Assembly (NCBI RefSeq): GCF_040605455.1
Contig: NZ_JBEXCV010000003.1
Location: forward strand, 62,001 to 126,000
Reading direction: 5' to 3'
From: Embleya sp040605455
Lineage (GTDB): Bacteria > Actinomycetota > Actinomycetes > Streptomycetales > Streptomycetaceae
DNA length: 64,000 nucleotides
Under the pieces are notes generated by a model. It worked only from the letters and a program-made list of their open reading frames with translations. It was not told the origin of the DNA and searched no databases. The stretch's first letter is position 1. The number at the start of each line of letters is the position of its first letter. The translations under genes and the position numbers were made by a program. Shown one piece after another: positions 45,101-53,796 of the stretch.

Positions 45101-47410
45101 GGGGAACTGCCGGTGTTGTACTGCTCGCCGACGATGGAACTCGGTGTGGACATCTCGACCCTCAACGCCGTCGCGATGCGCAACGTGCCACCCACACCCG
45201 CTAATTACGCCCAGCGCAGTGGGCGGGCCGGCCGCAGTGGCCAACCCGCGCTGGTGACGACCTACTGCGCGACCGGCAACGCCCATGACCAGTACTACTT
45301 CCGCCGCTCGCAGCAGATGGTCTCGGGGATCGTCGCCCCGCCCCGGCTCGACCTGGCCAACGAGGAGTTGCTGCGCTCGCACGTACACGCGGTCTGGCTC
45401 GCCGAGACGGGCCTCTCACTCGGCTCCGCGCTTCCGGAGCTGGTGGCCGCGGACGGCGAGCGGCCCACGTTGGAACTGCTACCGGACGTGCGGACGGCTA
45501 TCCAGGACCCGGGGGCGCTACGTCGTGCGGCCGTTCGGGGGCGGGAGGTCCTCGCGGAGCTGGCCCCTCGGCTGGAGCAGGCCCCGTGGTGGCATGCGGG
45601 GTGGGTCGAGGAGGTCGCGGCCGGGTCCGCGGAGGCGTTCGACCGAGCGTGTGATCGCTGGCGGGGCCTGTATCGAGCGGCCGTCGCCGAGCGTGAGCAG
45701 CAGCACACCCGGTGGATGAACAGTTCGGGCAACGCCAAGGCCAGGCGGACCGCAGAGGCGCGCCGGCGTGAGTCGGAGAACCAGATCAAGCTGCTGCGCA
45801 ACGAGGACACCGGAGACGGCGGACGCTCGTTCAGCGACTTCTACTCCTACCGCTACTTCGCCTCCGAGGGCTTCCTGCCCGGCTACTCCTTCCCGCGCCT
45901 GCCGCTGGCCGCCTACATCCCGGGCCGACGTGGCGCGGGCGCACCGGGTCGCCGAGGCGGGGGAGACGGCGACTATGTGCAGCGGTCGCGGTTCCTGGCG
46001 ATTCGCGAGTTCGGCCCCGGTGCGCTCATCTATCACGAGGGCGCGCGCTACCAGGTCACCCACATGCAGCTGCCGGTGGATGCTCCGGGGGCGATCGCGA
46101 CCGGCAATGCTCGCCTGTGCACGTCCTGCGGCTATCTGCACGGCGACGACCCGGGCATCGATGTGTGCGACAACTGCGATGCGCTGCTGCCGGCCGCGAA
46201 GATCGACCTGATGCACCTCCAGACGGTCTTCACCCGCCGCCGCGAGCGGATCACGTGCGACGAGGAGGAACGCCGCCGGGCCGGTTTCATACTGGGCACG
46301 ACATATCGCTTCAGCACGCACGGTTCGCGGACCGGGCGGCTCGATGCGAAGGTGACCGGCCGTACGGGCCTGGATCTGGCGGAGCTGACCTACGGCGACA
46401 CGGCCACCGTGCGCATCATCAACTTCGGCCGGGCCAAGCGTAAGCCCGACGATCGGCGCGAGGGCTTTTGGCTGGACACCGTGCACGGGCGGTGGTTGTC
46501 CGAGAAGGAGGGCGACGAGAACGCCCCCGAGGATGCCGACATGGGAGCCGCCGAGGACGTCAAGACCAAGCTTCGAGTCATCCCGTACGTCGAGGACCGG
46601 CGCAACATCCTCGTGCTGCGCCTGTCCGCGGCCGTCGACCGGGAGACCGCGAGGTCCGTGCAGTACGCGATCGAGCGCGGGATCGAGGCGGTCTTCCAGC
46701 TGGAGGACGCCGAGCTCACCAGCGAAGCCCTGCCCGACGGCGAGGATCGCGGCCGGGTGCTGTTCACCGAGAGCGCGGAGGGCGGCGCCGGCGTGCTGCG
46801 CCGCCTGCACGACGAGCCGCAGGCGTTGGCCAGGGTCGCGGAGGAGGCGCTGCGCATCGCCCACTTCGACCCGGATACCGGAGCGGACACCGACCGGGCC
46901 CCCGGAGCTCAGGAGCGCTGCGAGCTGGCCTGCTACGACTGTCTGCTGTCGTACGGCAATCAGCGTGAGCACGAGCTGATCAACCGGCACAAGGCCCGCG
47001 ACCTGCTGCTGGCGATGCGGGATGCGAGCGTGCGCGGGGCGGGGGGCGCGGGCACACCCGAAGACGGCCTCGCCGCGTTGCTGGCCCGGTGCGACAGCGA
47101 GCTCGAACAGGCCTTCGTCGTGTGGTTGAACGAACACGACCACCTGTTGCCGGATGAGGCGCAGGTGCTGATCGACAAGGCCGGCGCCCGTCCCGACTTC
47201 GTCTATCACCGCAAGAGCGGATCGGTGGCCGTGTTCGTGGACGGCGGGGCGCACGACGCCGCTCGGGTGGCACAGCGGGACGAGCGGGCCGAGGAGGCCC
47301 TGTGGGACGCGGGCTGGACTGTCGTCCGGGTCCGCTATAACGACGACTGGGCTGCGGTTGTCCGGGAGTACCCGACGGTGTTCGGTCCGGGGCGCGGGCA
47401 CGTTAAGTGA
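42137..47410 (+). CDS. Giant DUF1998 (YprA/MrfA-type) superfamily-2 helicase with nuclease-like tail; DrmA-DrmB/DruE-like
   Basis: A 1757-residue protein. Motifs: YRHQRDAV (Q-like, 94-101), TTGTGSGKS (Walker A, 113-121), LDELHTYRGRQGAD (Walker B, 238-251), GTSATM (272-277); after a long insert, YCSPTMELGVDIST (about 994) and YAQRSGRAGRSGQP (motif VI, about 1026). From about 1328 follow cysteine pairs CTSC...CDNC and the DUF1998 zinc signature CELACYDCLLSYGNQREHE (about 1595). The last 75 residues (PDFVYHRKSGSVAVFVDGGAHD...GWTVVRVRYNDDW) look like a Vsr/DUF559-type PD-(D/E)xK nuclease end. Helicase plus DUF1998 are split between DrmA and DrmB in DISARM and joined in DruE of Druantia. First gene of a helicase-helicase-methylase operon. 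Antiphage function is inferred. Confidence 0.88.
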   Translation: MDIFEVRQQVVSDYEAFTLASVPVRQERIAAHVRDEVERAAQWPEPYLSLNPNFASGSSIDDLVRAGVLHEECERIFRDKADREDPGTRSLRLYRHQRDAVETAATGLSYVLTTGTGSGKSLSYILPIVDRTLRIKTAAEGGRAPGIKAIIVYPMNALANSQRHELERFLGHGYPRGGEPVTFARYTGQEKDSDRERILAEPPDILLTNYVMLEYLLTRPRERDKLVRAAAGLKFLVLDELHTYRGRQGADVAMLVRRVRDACRAPDLQCVGTSATMASGGTRARQRAAVAEVATHLFGTAVTAERVIGETLVRATSCAPDPVALAASVDEPPVSGTYAILATDPLAAWIETEFGLIEVDEDPSGPPVLVRRPPTTVKTAAQRLAELTDRDSAVCAAAIRTVLKAGSRVQDPTTGRPLFAFRLHQFLSKGDTVYVSLEHEDTRHITSQYQKVVPGAPEKILLPLAFCRECGQEYLVVARTDAAGHKRYVPRRDADASGGENVDGYLYVSADHPWPIDGDAAVREGRLPDSWLDGTAADGPQVVESKRRHLPFEVWVTPDGAERITAGEALAGDGLRAAFVPSPFRFCLRCRVGYEQVRGQDFAKLATLDAEGRSSAVSVISASVVRGLRSVEELESKAHKLLTFVDNRQDASLQAGHFNDFVQVTQLRGALYEAVERAGAQGLRHEEVAQKVTDALDLQLVEFAANPEVKYSNRENTLRALRDVVALRVFQDLERGWRVTMPNLEQTGLLVIDYLDLHEIAGDPDCWESTYQPLKEAPPGLREELGRIVLDEMRRGLAIDVEQLTVEGFERLKNRSDQALAGTWSIAPNQLPPATGTVYARPGRPGGARTDIHLTGRTALGRYLRRSGMFAHHPDPIGVGDAQRIISDLLRVLETYGLLTISVPARESGAPGYRLKASTLIWRAGAGTSGAPDPLRKTVDAEVGTRVNTFFRDLYQKLAVDLRGLFAAEHTAQVASDVRQEREQMFRAGELPVLYCSPTMELGVDISTLNAVAMRNVPPTPANYAQRSGRAGRSGQPALVTTYCATGNAHDQYYFRRSQQMVSGIVAPPRLDLANEELLRSHVHAVWLAETGLSLGSALPELVAADGERPTLELLPDVRTAIQDPGALRRAAVRGREVLAELAPRLEQAPWWHAGWVEEVAAGSAEAFDRACDRWRGLYRAAVAEREQQHTRWMNSSGNAKARRTAEARRRESENQIKLLRNEDTGDGGRSFSDFYSYRYFASEGFLPGYSFPRLPLAAYIPGRRGAGAPGRRGGGDGDYVQRSRFLAIREFGPGALIYHEGARYQVTHMQLPVDAPGAIATGNARLCTSCGYLHGDDPGIDVCDNCDALLPAAKIDLMHLQTVFTRRRERITCDEEERRRAGFILGTTYRFSTHGSRTGRLDAKVTGRTGLDLAELTYGDTATVRIINFGRAKRKPDDRREGFWLDTVHGRWLSEKEGDENAPEDADMGAAEDVKTKLRVIPYVEDRRNILVLRLSAAVDRETARSVQYAIERGIEAVFQLEDAELTSEALPDGEDRGRVLFTESAEGGAGVLRRLHDEPQALARVAEEALRIAHFDPDTGADTDRAPGAQERCELACYDCLLSYGNQREHELINRHKARDLLLAMRDASVRGAGGAGTPEDGLAALLARCDSELEQAFVVWLNEHDHLLPDEAQVLIDKAGARPDFVYHRKSGSVAVFVDGGAHDAARVAQRDERAEEALWDAGWTVVRVRYNDDWAAVVREYPTVFGPGRGHVK

Positions 47411-47509
47411 CTGCTTGCCCGGCGTCCGTGATCGCTGCGCGGATGCGGCAAGATTCAGGGTCGGGGATTTTCGCGATGGCTCGATCGGCATGATGAGAGG
47501 CAGTGGCTC

Positions 47510-50350
47510 GTGAGCGGATACGCACCGGGAACCCTGGTCGCGGCGCGCGGTCGGGACTGGGTCGTGCTGCCGGGAAGCAGCGCGGAGTTCCTGAAGCTGC
47601 GTCCGCTCGGTGGTGACGACGAAACCGTTGCCGGTATCTTCCCGGAGTACGAGACCGTCACCGCGGCGACGTTCCCGCCGCCCACGTCCGCCGATCTGGG
47701 CAGTGCGGTCAGCGCGGGGCTGCTGCGCACCGCCCTGCGGGTCGGGTTTCGGGCGAGTGCCGGTCCGCTGCGGTCGTTGGCCGGGATTTCCGTCGAGCCC
47801 CGGCACTACCAGCTCGTACCGTTGCTGCTCGCCATGCGGCAGGAAACGGTACGCCTCCTGATCGCCGACGACGTGGGTATCGGCAAGACCATCGAGACGG
47901 GCCTGATCGCGGCCGAGATGCTGGCCCAGGGGGAGACCGAGGGCCTGGCCGTGCTGTGCAGCCCCGCGCTGGCCGAACAGTGGCAGGCCGAGTTGCGGGA
48001 CAAGTTCGGTATCGAGGCCGAGTTGGTGTTGCCGTCGACGGTGAACCGGCTCGCCCGCGACGTGCCCTTTGGGGAGTCGCTGTTCACGCGGTACAAGAAC
48101 GTGGTGATCTCGACCGACTACATCAAGTCGGAGACGCGCCGCGAGCACTTCGTCAAGCACGCTCCCGACCTGATCATCGTCGACGAGGCACACACGTGCG
48201 TCGGCGATGGCGGCGGAATGGGCGACAAGGCGCAGAAGCAGCTGCGCTACGAGTTGCTGCGCAAGCTCGCGGCCCGCGAGGACCGGCACCTGATCCTGGT
48301 CACCGCGACTCCGCACAGCGGCAAGGAGCACTCGTTCCGGAATCTGATCGGGCTCCTGGACCCGACCCTGGCGGACGTCGACCTCGAATCGAGCAAGGGC
48401 CGGGACCGACTGGCCCGGCACATGGTGCAGCGGCGCCGGCCGGACATCCGCAAGTTCCTCGACGAGGAGACGCCGTTTCCCAAGGAACGGGAGACCCAGG
48501 AGGTGGCGTACCGGCTCACGCCCGAGTACGCCGCGTTTCGCGACAGCGTTTTGGAGTACGCCCGCGAATCGGTGCTGACCGACGAGGGCGAGCTGCGCAA
48601 ACGGGTGCGCTGGTGGTCCGCGCTGGCTCTGCTGCGTGCGGTGGCCTCGTCGCCGCGCGCGGCGGCCGAGACGTTGGAGCGCCGCGCGAGCGTGGCGGGC
48701 GCGGAGGATTTGGCGGAGGCCGAGACGCTGGGTCGACAGTCGGTGCTCGATCTGAGTGACGACGAGGCGTTGGAGGGCATCGACGTCACCCCCGGCGGTG
48801 ACGCGGACGTGCCGCAGTCCGAGCGCGCCCGCCTGCGCGCGTTGGCCGCCCAGGCCAAGGCGCTGGAGGGCAAGCCGGACGCCAAGCTCGCGCTTGTGCT
48901 CAAGCGGGTCAAGGCACTGCTGATGGAGGGGTACGACCCGATCGTCTTCTGCCGGTTCATCGACACCGCCGAGTACGTCGCCGAATATCTCTACAAGGGA
49001 CTGGGCGGGAAGGCCGAGGTCAAGGCGGTCACCGGCGTACTCCCGCCGGTGGAGCGGATCAAGCGCATCGAGGAACTCACCGACAAGGAAGGCCGCCGTG
49101 TGCTGGTGGCCACCGACTGCCTGTCGGAGGGTGTCAACCTCCAGGAGCATTTCCAGGCTGTCGTGCACTACGACCTCGCCTGGAATCCGACGCGGCACGA
49201 ACAGCGCGAGGGCCGCGTCGACCGCTTCGGCCAGCGCTACGACATCGTGCGCGCGATCACCGTCTACGGCCAGGACAACGGCATAGACGGCATCGTGCTC
49301 GACGTGTTGATCCGCAAGTATCAGGCGATTCGCAAGACCACCGGTGTGTTGGTCGCGGTACCGCAGAAGGGGGAAGGGATCGTCCGGGCGCTCCTGGACG
49401 GCCTCTTGCTCAAAAGCGACGACAAGGCCCAGCTCGAACTCGCGCTTGACCTCACGGCGCAGGTCGACGAGCTGCATCGCGAGTGGCACAAGGCGTCGGA
49501 ACGCGAGAGCAAGCAGCTCACCAAGTTCGCCCACTCGGGCGTGCAACTCGACGAGGTACGCGAGGAGTTGAACGAGATCCGCGCGGCGCTGGGCAGCCAT
49601 GCCGACGTCGAGGGTTTCGTGCGCGATGTACTCACCGCGTTGGGCGCGGGCGTCACGCCGACGTCGGATGGCCTGGAGACCGCGACGGGGCAGTTGCCAC
49701 TGGGCCTACGGCACGCGCTCGGGGCCGGTGGTGCGGGTGACAAGCCCAAGGACGTGACATTTCGTCGTGTACCGCCGGGCAAGCGGAGCGAGGGGGTGCT
49801 GATCCGTACCGATCCGAAGGTATCGGCGATCGCCGAGCACGTCCTCGACACCGCGTTGGAGCCGTCGCTGCCCGGCCGGGACCGGCCCGCCAGTCGGTGC
49901 GGTGTAGTGCGGACGTGGGGTGTGGAGACGCGGACGACGCTGTTGTTGGTGCGCTATCGATTCCACGTCACCTTGCCGGCGCGCCGAGGTGGCAAGCCGC
50001 CGTCGATGGTCGCCGAAGACGCGCGGTTGATGGCGTTCCGAGGCAGTCCGAGCGCGCCGGAGTGGCTGAGTGAAGAGGACGCCGCGCGGCTGTTGGACGT
50101 GTCGGTCGACGGCAACGTGGATCCGCCGAAGGTGCACATCGAGCGCGTTTTGGCTGCGCTCCCTGCCATCCAGCCCACACTGGACGAGCGCGGCGACGCG
50201 CTGGCGCTCCGGCTCAAGGAGTCGCACCAGCGGGTACGTACGGCCGTCGGCGCTATCCGCCGCGGCCTGGACGTCGTCCACCAGCCGCATGCCGACGTGC
50301 TCGGGCTGTACATCTACCTGCCCATGACCCAGACCGGAGGCGTGCAGTGA
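47510..50350 (+). CDS. SNF2-type helicase, DrmD-like
   Basis: A 946-residue superfamily-2 ATPase of the RapA/SNF2 group. Walker A is IADDVGIGKTIETGL (118-132), Walker B VDEAHTC (224-230), motif III VTATPHSG, the C-terminal lobe has IVFCRFIDTAEYVAEYL, ATDCLSEGVNLQEHFQAVVHYDLAWNPTRHEQREGRVDRFGQ (motifs V and VI). The long middle and C-terminal parts match the size of DrmD, the SNF2-like helicase of class 1 DISARM, which acts with a DNA methylase and DrmA-DrmC. It starts at GTG 47510, 99 bases after the DUF1998 helicase, and its end overlaps the methyltransferase start by four bases (GTGA), so translation is coupled. Role: DNA translocase sensing or moving on unmethylated invader DNA, inferred. 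Confidence 0.9.
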   Translation: MSGYAPGTLVAARGRDWVVLPGSSAEFLKLRPLGGDDETVAGIFPEYETVTAATFPPPTSADLGSAVSAGLLRTALRVGFRASAGPLRSLAGISVEPRHYQLVPLLLAMRQETVRLLIADDVGIGKTIETGLIAAEMLAQGETEGLAVLCSPALAEQWQAELRDKFGIEAELVLPSTVNRLARDVPFGESLFTRYKNVVISTDYIKSETRREHFVKHAPDLIIVDEAHTCVGDGGGMGDKAQKQLRYELLRKLAAREDRHLILVTATPHSGKEHSFRNLIGLLDPTLADVDLESSKGRDRLARHMVQRRRPDIRKFLDEETPFPKERETQEVAYRLTPEYAAFRDSVLEYARESVLTDEGELRKRVRWWSALALLRAVASSPRAAAETLERRASVAGAEDLAEAETLGRQSVLDLSDDEALEGIDVTPGGDADVPQSERARLRALAAQAKALEGKPDAKLALVLKRVKALLMEGYDPIVFCRFIDTAEYVAEYLYKGLGGKAEVKAVTGVLPPVERIKRIEELTDKEGRRVLVATDCLSEGVNLQEHFQAVVHYDLAWNPTRHEQREGRVDRFGQRYDIVRAITVYGQDNGIDGIVLDVLIRKYQAIRKTTGVLVAVPQKGEGIVRALLDGLLLKSDDKAQLELALDLTAQVDELHREWHKASERESKQLTKFAHSGVQLDEVREELNEIRAALGSHADVEGFVRDVLTALGAGVTPTSDGLETATGQLPLGLRHALGAGGAGDKPKDVTFRRVPPGKRSEGVLIRTDPKVSAIAEHVLDTALEPSLPGRDRPASRCGVVRTWGVETRTTLLLVRYRFHVTLPARRGGKPPSMVAEDARLMAFRGSPSAPEWLSEEDAARLLDVSVDGNVDPPKVHIERVLAALPAIQPTLDERGDALALRLKESHQRVRTAVGAIRRGLDVVHQPHADVLGLYIYLPMTQTGGVQ

Positions 50351-53300
50351 AGCGCGGTGTCATCGCGGACAGCATCTCGGCGGTACGCGTCGAGAACAGC
50401 CTGCTGCCGATCGACCTGCTCTCACGCATCGTCGACGGCGAGGGTGTGCCGGGGCTGAAGCCGGCCGACTATGTCTTGGTCGGCAACGAGACGGTACGGG
50501 ACGCGGCCGGCCGGGCATGGGCCTATCTGCGGCCGAGGTGGGTGGCGTTCCGGGCGGAGTTGGCCAAGCAGCCGGAGAACGCACCTGACATCGCGATCAC
50601 GCGCCAGCATTGGCTGCTGCTGCTCTTCCGCGAGCTGGGGTTCGGCAACCTGGCGCCTGCGACGAAGGGTGCGTTCGCGACCGAGGACGGCGGACACGAG
50701 TTCCCGGTGTCGCATCACTGGGAGCACATCCCGATTCACCTGCTCGGGTGGGGGCTGGATCTCGACAAGCGGCACCCGGGCGTGAGTGGGGCGACGCTGA
50801 AGCCGCAGTCGATGATGCAGGACTGCCTCAACCGGACCGACTCGACGCTGTGGGGCGTGCTGTCGAATGGGCGGGTGTTGCGGCTGCTGCGGGACTCGGC
50901 GTCGTTGACCGGGTCGGCGTACGTCGAGTTCGACGTCGAGTCGATCTTCGAGGGTGAGCTCTACGCGGACTTCGTGCTGCTGTACCTGACGGTGCATCAG
51001 TCGCGGTTCGCGAAGTTGTCCCAGGACGAGAACACGGGTCCGGCCGACTGCTGGCTGGAGAAGTGGCGCCTGCACGCGATCGACACGGGCACGCGCGCGC
51101 TGAATCAGTTGCGCGATGGTGTGCGGGACGCGATTGCGACGCTGGGCAGCGGGTTCCTTCAGGAGACGGCCAACGCGGGGCTGCGGGAGCGCATCGCTCG
51201 GGGGTCGGCCAGTGACGGGTTGACGCTGGCGGACTATCACCGGTCGCTACTGCGGACGGTGTATCGGCTGCTGTTCCTGTTCGTGGCCGAGGACCGGGAC
51301 ATGCTGCTCGACCCGGACGCCGACCTCGTCGCCAAGGAGCGCTATCGGTCGTACTACTCGACGGCGCGACTGCGTCGGGTCTCGCGCAAGCGGGTGGGTG
51401 ACTCGAAGGGCGACCTGTGGCGGGCGTTGATGCTGGTGGTCGAGAAGCTCGCCCTGGAGGAGGGCGCCGAACCTCTCGCGCTCCCGGGCTTGGGTGGGAT
51501 CTTCGAGCCGAGTCCGATGGACGTCCTGAACGAGTTGACGCTGCCGAACCATGCGCTGTTGAAGGCGTTTCGGGAGCTGGCGTGGCTCCGGGACAAGGGT
51601 GGACGGCCGCGAGCGGTCGACTACGAGCACCTGGGTGCGGAGGAGCTGGGCAGCGTCTACGAGTCGCTGCTTGAGGAAGTCCCGCGCTACGACCCGGCGT
51701 CGCACGCGTTTTGGCTGGAGCGGCTGTCCGGCAACGAGCGCAAGACCACGGGGTCGTATTACACGCCGACATCGCTGATCGAGTGCCTGCTGGATTCGAC
51801 GCTGGATCCGCTGATCACCCAGGCACTGAACCAGTTGGACCCGGAAGCAGCGCTCCTGAAACTGACGGTGTGTGACCCGTCCTGTGGATCGGGGCACTTC
51901 CTGGTCGCTGCAGCAAGGCGGTTGGCCAGGGCGTTGGCGTATGTGCGGACCGGGGACCCGGAGCCGCTGCCGAGCGATGTTCGGCACGCGATGCGGGATG
52001 TGGTGTCGCATTGCATCCATGGTGTCGACCTGAATCCGCTGTCGGCCGAGTTGGCGAAGGTGTCCCTGTGGCTTGAGTCGTTGGACCCGGGCCAGCCGCT
52101 GGCGTTCTTGGACGCGCAGATCAAGGTGGGCAACTCACTGCTGGGGTCTACGCCGAGGTTGTTGGCGGGTGGGATCCCGGATGAGGCGTTCAAGGCGCTG
52201 GACGGGGACAATCCCAAGGTCATCAAGTCCTTGAAGGCACGCAATATCAAGGAAAAGGCTGGACAGAGTTCGCTGTTCGAAACGCCAGGCGTACAGGTGG
52301 CCAACGGCGTATTCGCGGCGCGTCTGGCGGAGGTCGTACAGGCGCAACCGCGCAACCTGATCGACGTGCACACGCAGGCACAGAAGTATCGCGACTTCAT
52401 GCGGCTGCCGGATCTGGTGAAGCGGCGCGAAGTCGCGGACGCTTGGTGCGCGTCGTTTGTGAACCACAAGCTGGACGCCATGACGGGCATCACGACGGCT
52501 ACGTTCGAGCAACTCGACATGACGCCGGAATCGGTGCCGGCGACGACACGGGCGGAGATTGCGCGGCTCTCCGAGCAATACCGGTTCTTCCACTGGCACT
52601 TGGAGTTTCCGCACATCTTCCGGGTGAACGACATGGATGCCGAGGGGGTCGACTCCGAGACTGGGTGGGCCGGCGGCTTCTCGTGTGTCGTCGGCAATCC
52701 GCCGTGGGAGCGAGTCAAGCTTCAGGACAAGGAGTTCTTCGCCACCGAGGATGAGGCGATCGCCAACGCGCCGAACAAGGCGGCGCGGGATCGCATGATC
52801 AAGGCGTTGCTCGACACCGAGCCGGGGCGTCAGTTGCACGCCCGGTATGTGGATGCCAAGCGACGGGCCGAGGGCGAGAGTCGGATCCTGCGGGCTTCCG
52901 GGCGGTATCCCCTGACGGGCCGGGGCGACGTCAATACGTACGCGGTGTTCACCGAGACCGCCTCGATCGTGATCGAGCCGTCGGGCCGCTTCGGTTTGGT
53001 ACTGCCGACCGGTATCGCGACGGACGCGACCACGGCCCCGTTCTTTTCGGACCTGGTGCGGCGGAGCGCGCTGGTGTCGTTCCTGGACTTCGAGAACGAG
53101 GCGTTCTTGCTGAGCCGGGACGTCCACCACAGCGTTCGCTTCTGCTTGCTGTCGGCGGGCGGGAAGAACGTGAAGGTCGGCGTGGCCTCGTTCGCGTTCG
53201 GGACGCGGCACATCGAGGACTTGGACGCTCGACGGTTTGCGATGCCGCCCGAGGAGATCCTGCTGGTCAACCCGAACACGGGAACGTTGCCAGTGTTTCG

Positions 53301-53796
53301 ATCGCGTCGCGACGCCGAAATTACTCTTGGGATCTACCGGCGGCTTCCTGTGCTTATACGCGAGGGGGTGCCCGATGGAAATCCCTGGGCTCTTTCTTTC
53401 CTGCGAATGTTTGACATGGCCAACGATTCTGACTTGTTTCGCATGGCGGAATCTTTCGCGGATGAAAATGCATCAGGTGCTGTCTCGGGGCGCTGGGATA
53501 AATCTGGCGATGTTTACCATAAGGGCAGAGACCGCTTTCTTCCGCTATATGAAGCAAAAATGATGCACCATTACGACCACAGACTCGGTACCTATGAAGG
53601 GCAGACCACGGCGCAGTCGAACATGGGAACGCTGCCGCGAGTTACAGCCGATGAGCATGATGAGCCCGCATTTACCACTCAGCCAAGGTACTGGGTTAGT
53701 GAAAAAATCATGCGGACAAAATTGGCACAAAATGGACAAAGCAATGGCTCTTGGGATGGCGAGACATCTGCCGATCTTCCGATGAGCGGACCATGA
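50347..53796 (+). CDS. Eco57I-type N6-adenine DNA methyltransferase, DrmMI-like (frameshifted before its C-terminus)
   Basis: 1149 residues to the first stop. The adenine-methylase motif I is VCDPSCGSGHFLVAAARRLA (about 508), motif IV VVGNPPWERVKL (about 783), preceded by TGSYYTPTSLIECLL, typical of Eco57I/PglX/DrmMI-like enzymes; the N-terminal 450 residues are the helical part of that family. The product should methylate an adenine in a specific site, protecting host DNA. The frame ends early: removing one A from a former AAAAA run (now 53729-53732) explains why the true C-terminus (WLLGWRDICRSSDERT) continues in the -1 frame in the next feature. GC falls sharply after about 53280, so the target-recognition end came from elsewhere. 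Overlaps the SNF2 gene by four bases. Confidence 0.85.
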   Translation: MKRGVIADSISAVRVENSLLPIDLLSRIVDGEGVPGLKPADYVLVGNETVRDAAGRAWAYLRPRWVAFRAELAKQPENAPDIAITRQHWLLLLFRELGFGNLAPATKGAFATEDGGHEFPVSHHWEHIPIHLLGWGLDLDKRHPGVSGATLKPQSMMQDCLNRTDSTLWGVLSNGRVLRLLRDSASLTGSAYVEFDVESIFEGELYADFVLLYLTVHQSRFAKLSQDENTGPADCWLEKWRLHAIDTGTRALNQLRDGVRDAIATLGSGFLQETANAGLRERIARGSASDGLTLADYHRSLLRTVYRLLFLFVAEDRDMLLDPDADLVAKERYRSYYSTARLRRVSRKRVGDSKGDLWRALMLVVEKLALEEGAEPLALPGLGGIFEPSPMDVLNELTLPNHALLKAFRELAWLRDKGGRPRAVDYEHLGAEELGSVYESLLEEVPRYDPASHAFWLERLSGNERKTTGSYYTPTSLIECLLDSTLDPLITQALNQLDPEAALLKLTVCDPSCGSGHFLVAAARRLARALAYVRTGDPEPLPSDVRHAMRDVVSHCIHGVDLNPLSAELAKVSLWLESLDPGQPLAFLDAQIKVGNSLLGSTPRLLAGGIPDEAFKALDGDNPKVIKSLKARNIKEKAGQSSLFETPGVQVANGVFAARLAEVVQAQPRNLIDVHTQAQKYRDFMRLPDLVKRREVADAWCASFVNHKLDAMTGITTATFEQLDMTPESVPATTRAEIARLSEQYRFFHWHLEFPHIFRVNDMDAEGVDSETGWAGGFSCVVGNPPWERVKLQDKEFFATEDEAIANAPNKAARDRMIKALLDTEPGRQLHARYVDAKRRAEGESRILRASGRYPLTGRGDVNTYAVFTETASIVIEPSGRFGLVLPTGIATDATTAPFFSDLVRRSALVSFLDFENEAFLLSRDVHHSVRFCLLSAGGKNVKVGVASFAFGTRHIEDLDARRFAMPPEEILLVNPNTGTLPVFRSRRDAEITLGIYRRLPVLIREGVPDGNPWALSFLRMFDMANDSDLFRMAESFADENASGAVSGRWDKSGDVYHKGRDRFLPLYEAKMMHHYDHRLGTYEGQTTAQSNMGTLPRVTADEHDEPAFTTQPRYWVSEKIMRTKLAQNGQSNGSWDGETSADLPMSGP

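Noticed and set aside
45518..49600. A 1360-codon open frame on the minus strand
   Set aside because: Antisense to the DUF1998 and SNF2 helicases; its sequence is Arg/Leu/Val/Gly-rich with no domain, a typical high-GC shadow frame.
53594..53785. Short plus-strand frame inside the methylase 3' end as a separate gene
   Set aside because: Overlaps a well-conserved methylase reading; no start signal, and it is explained by relaxed frame constraint in the low-GC section.
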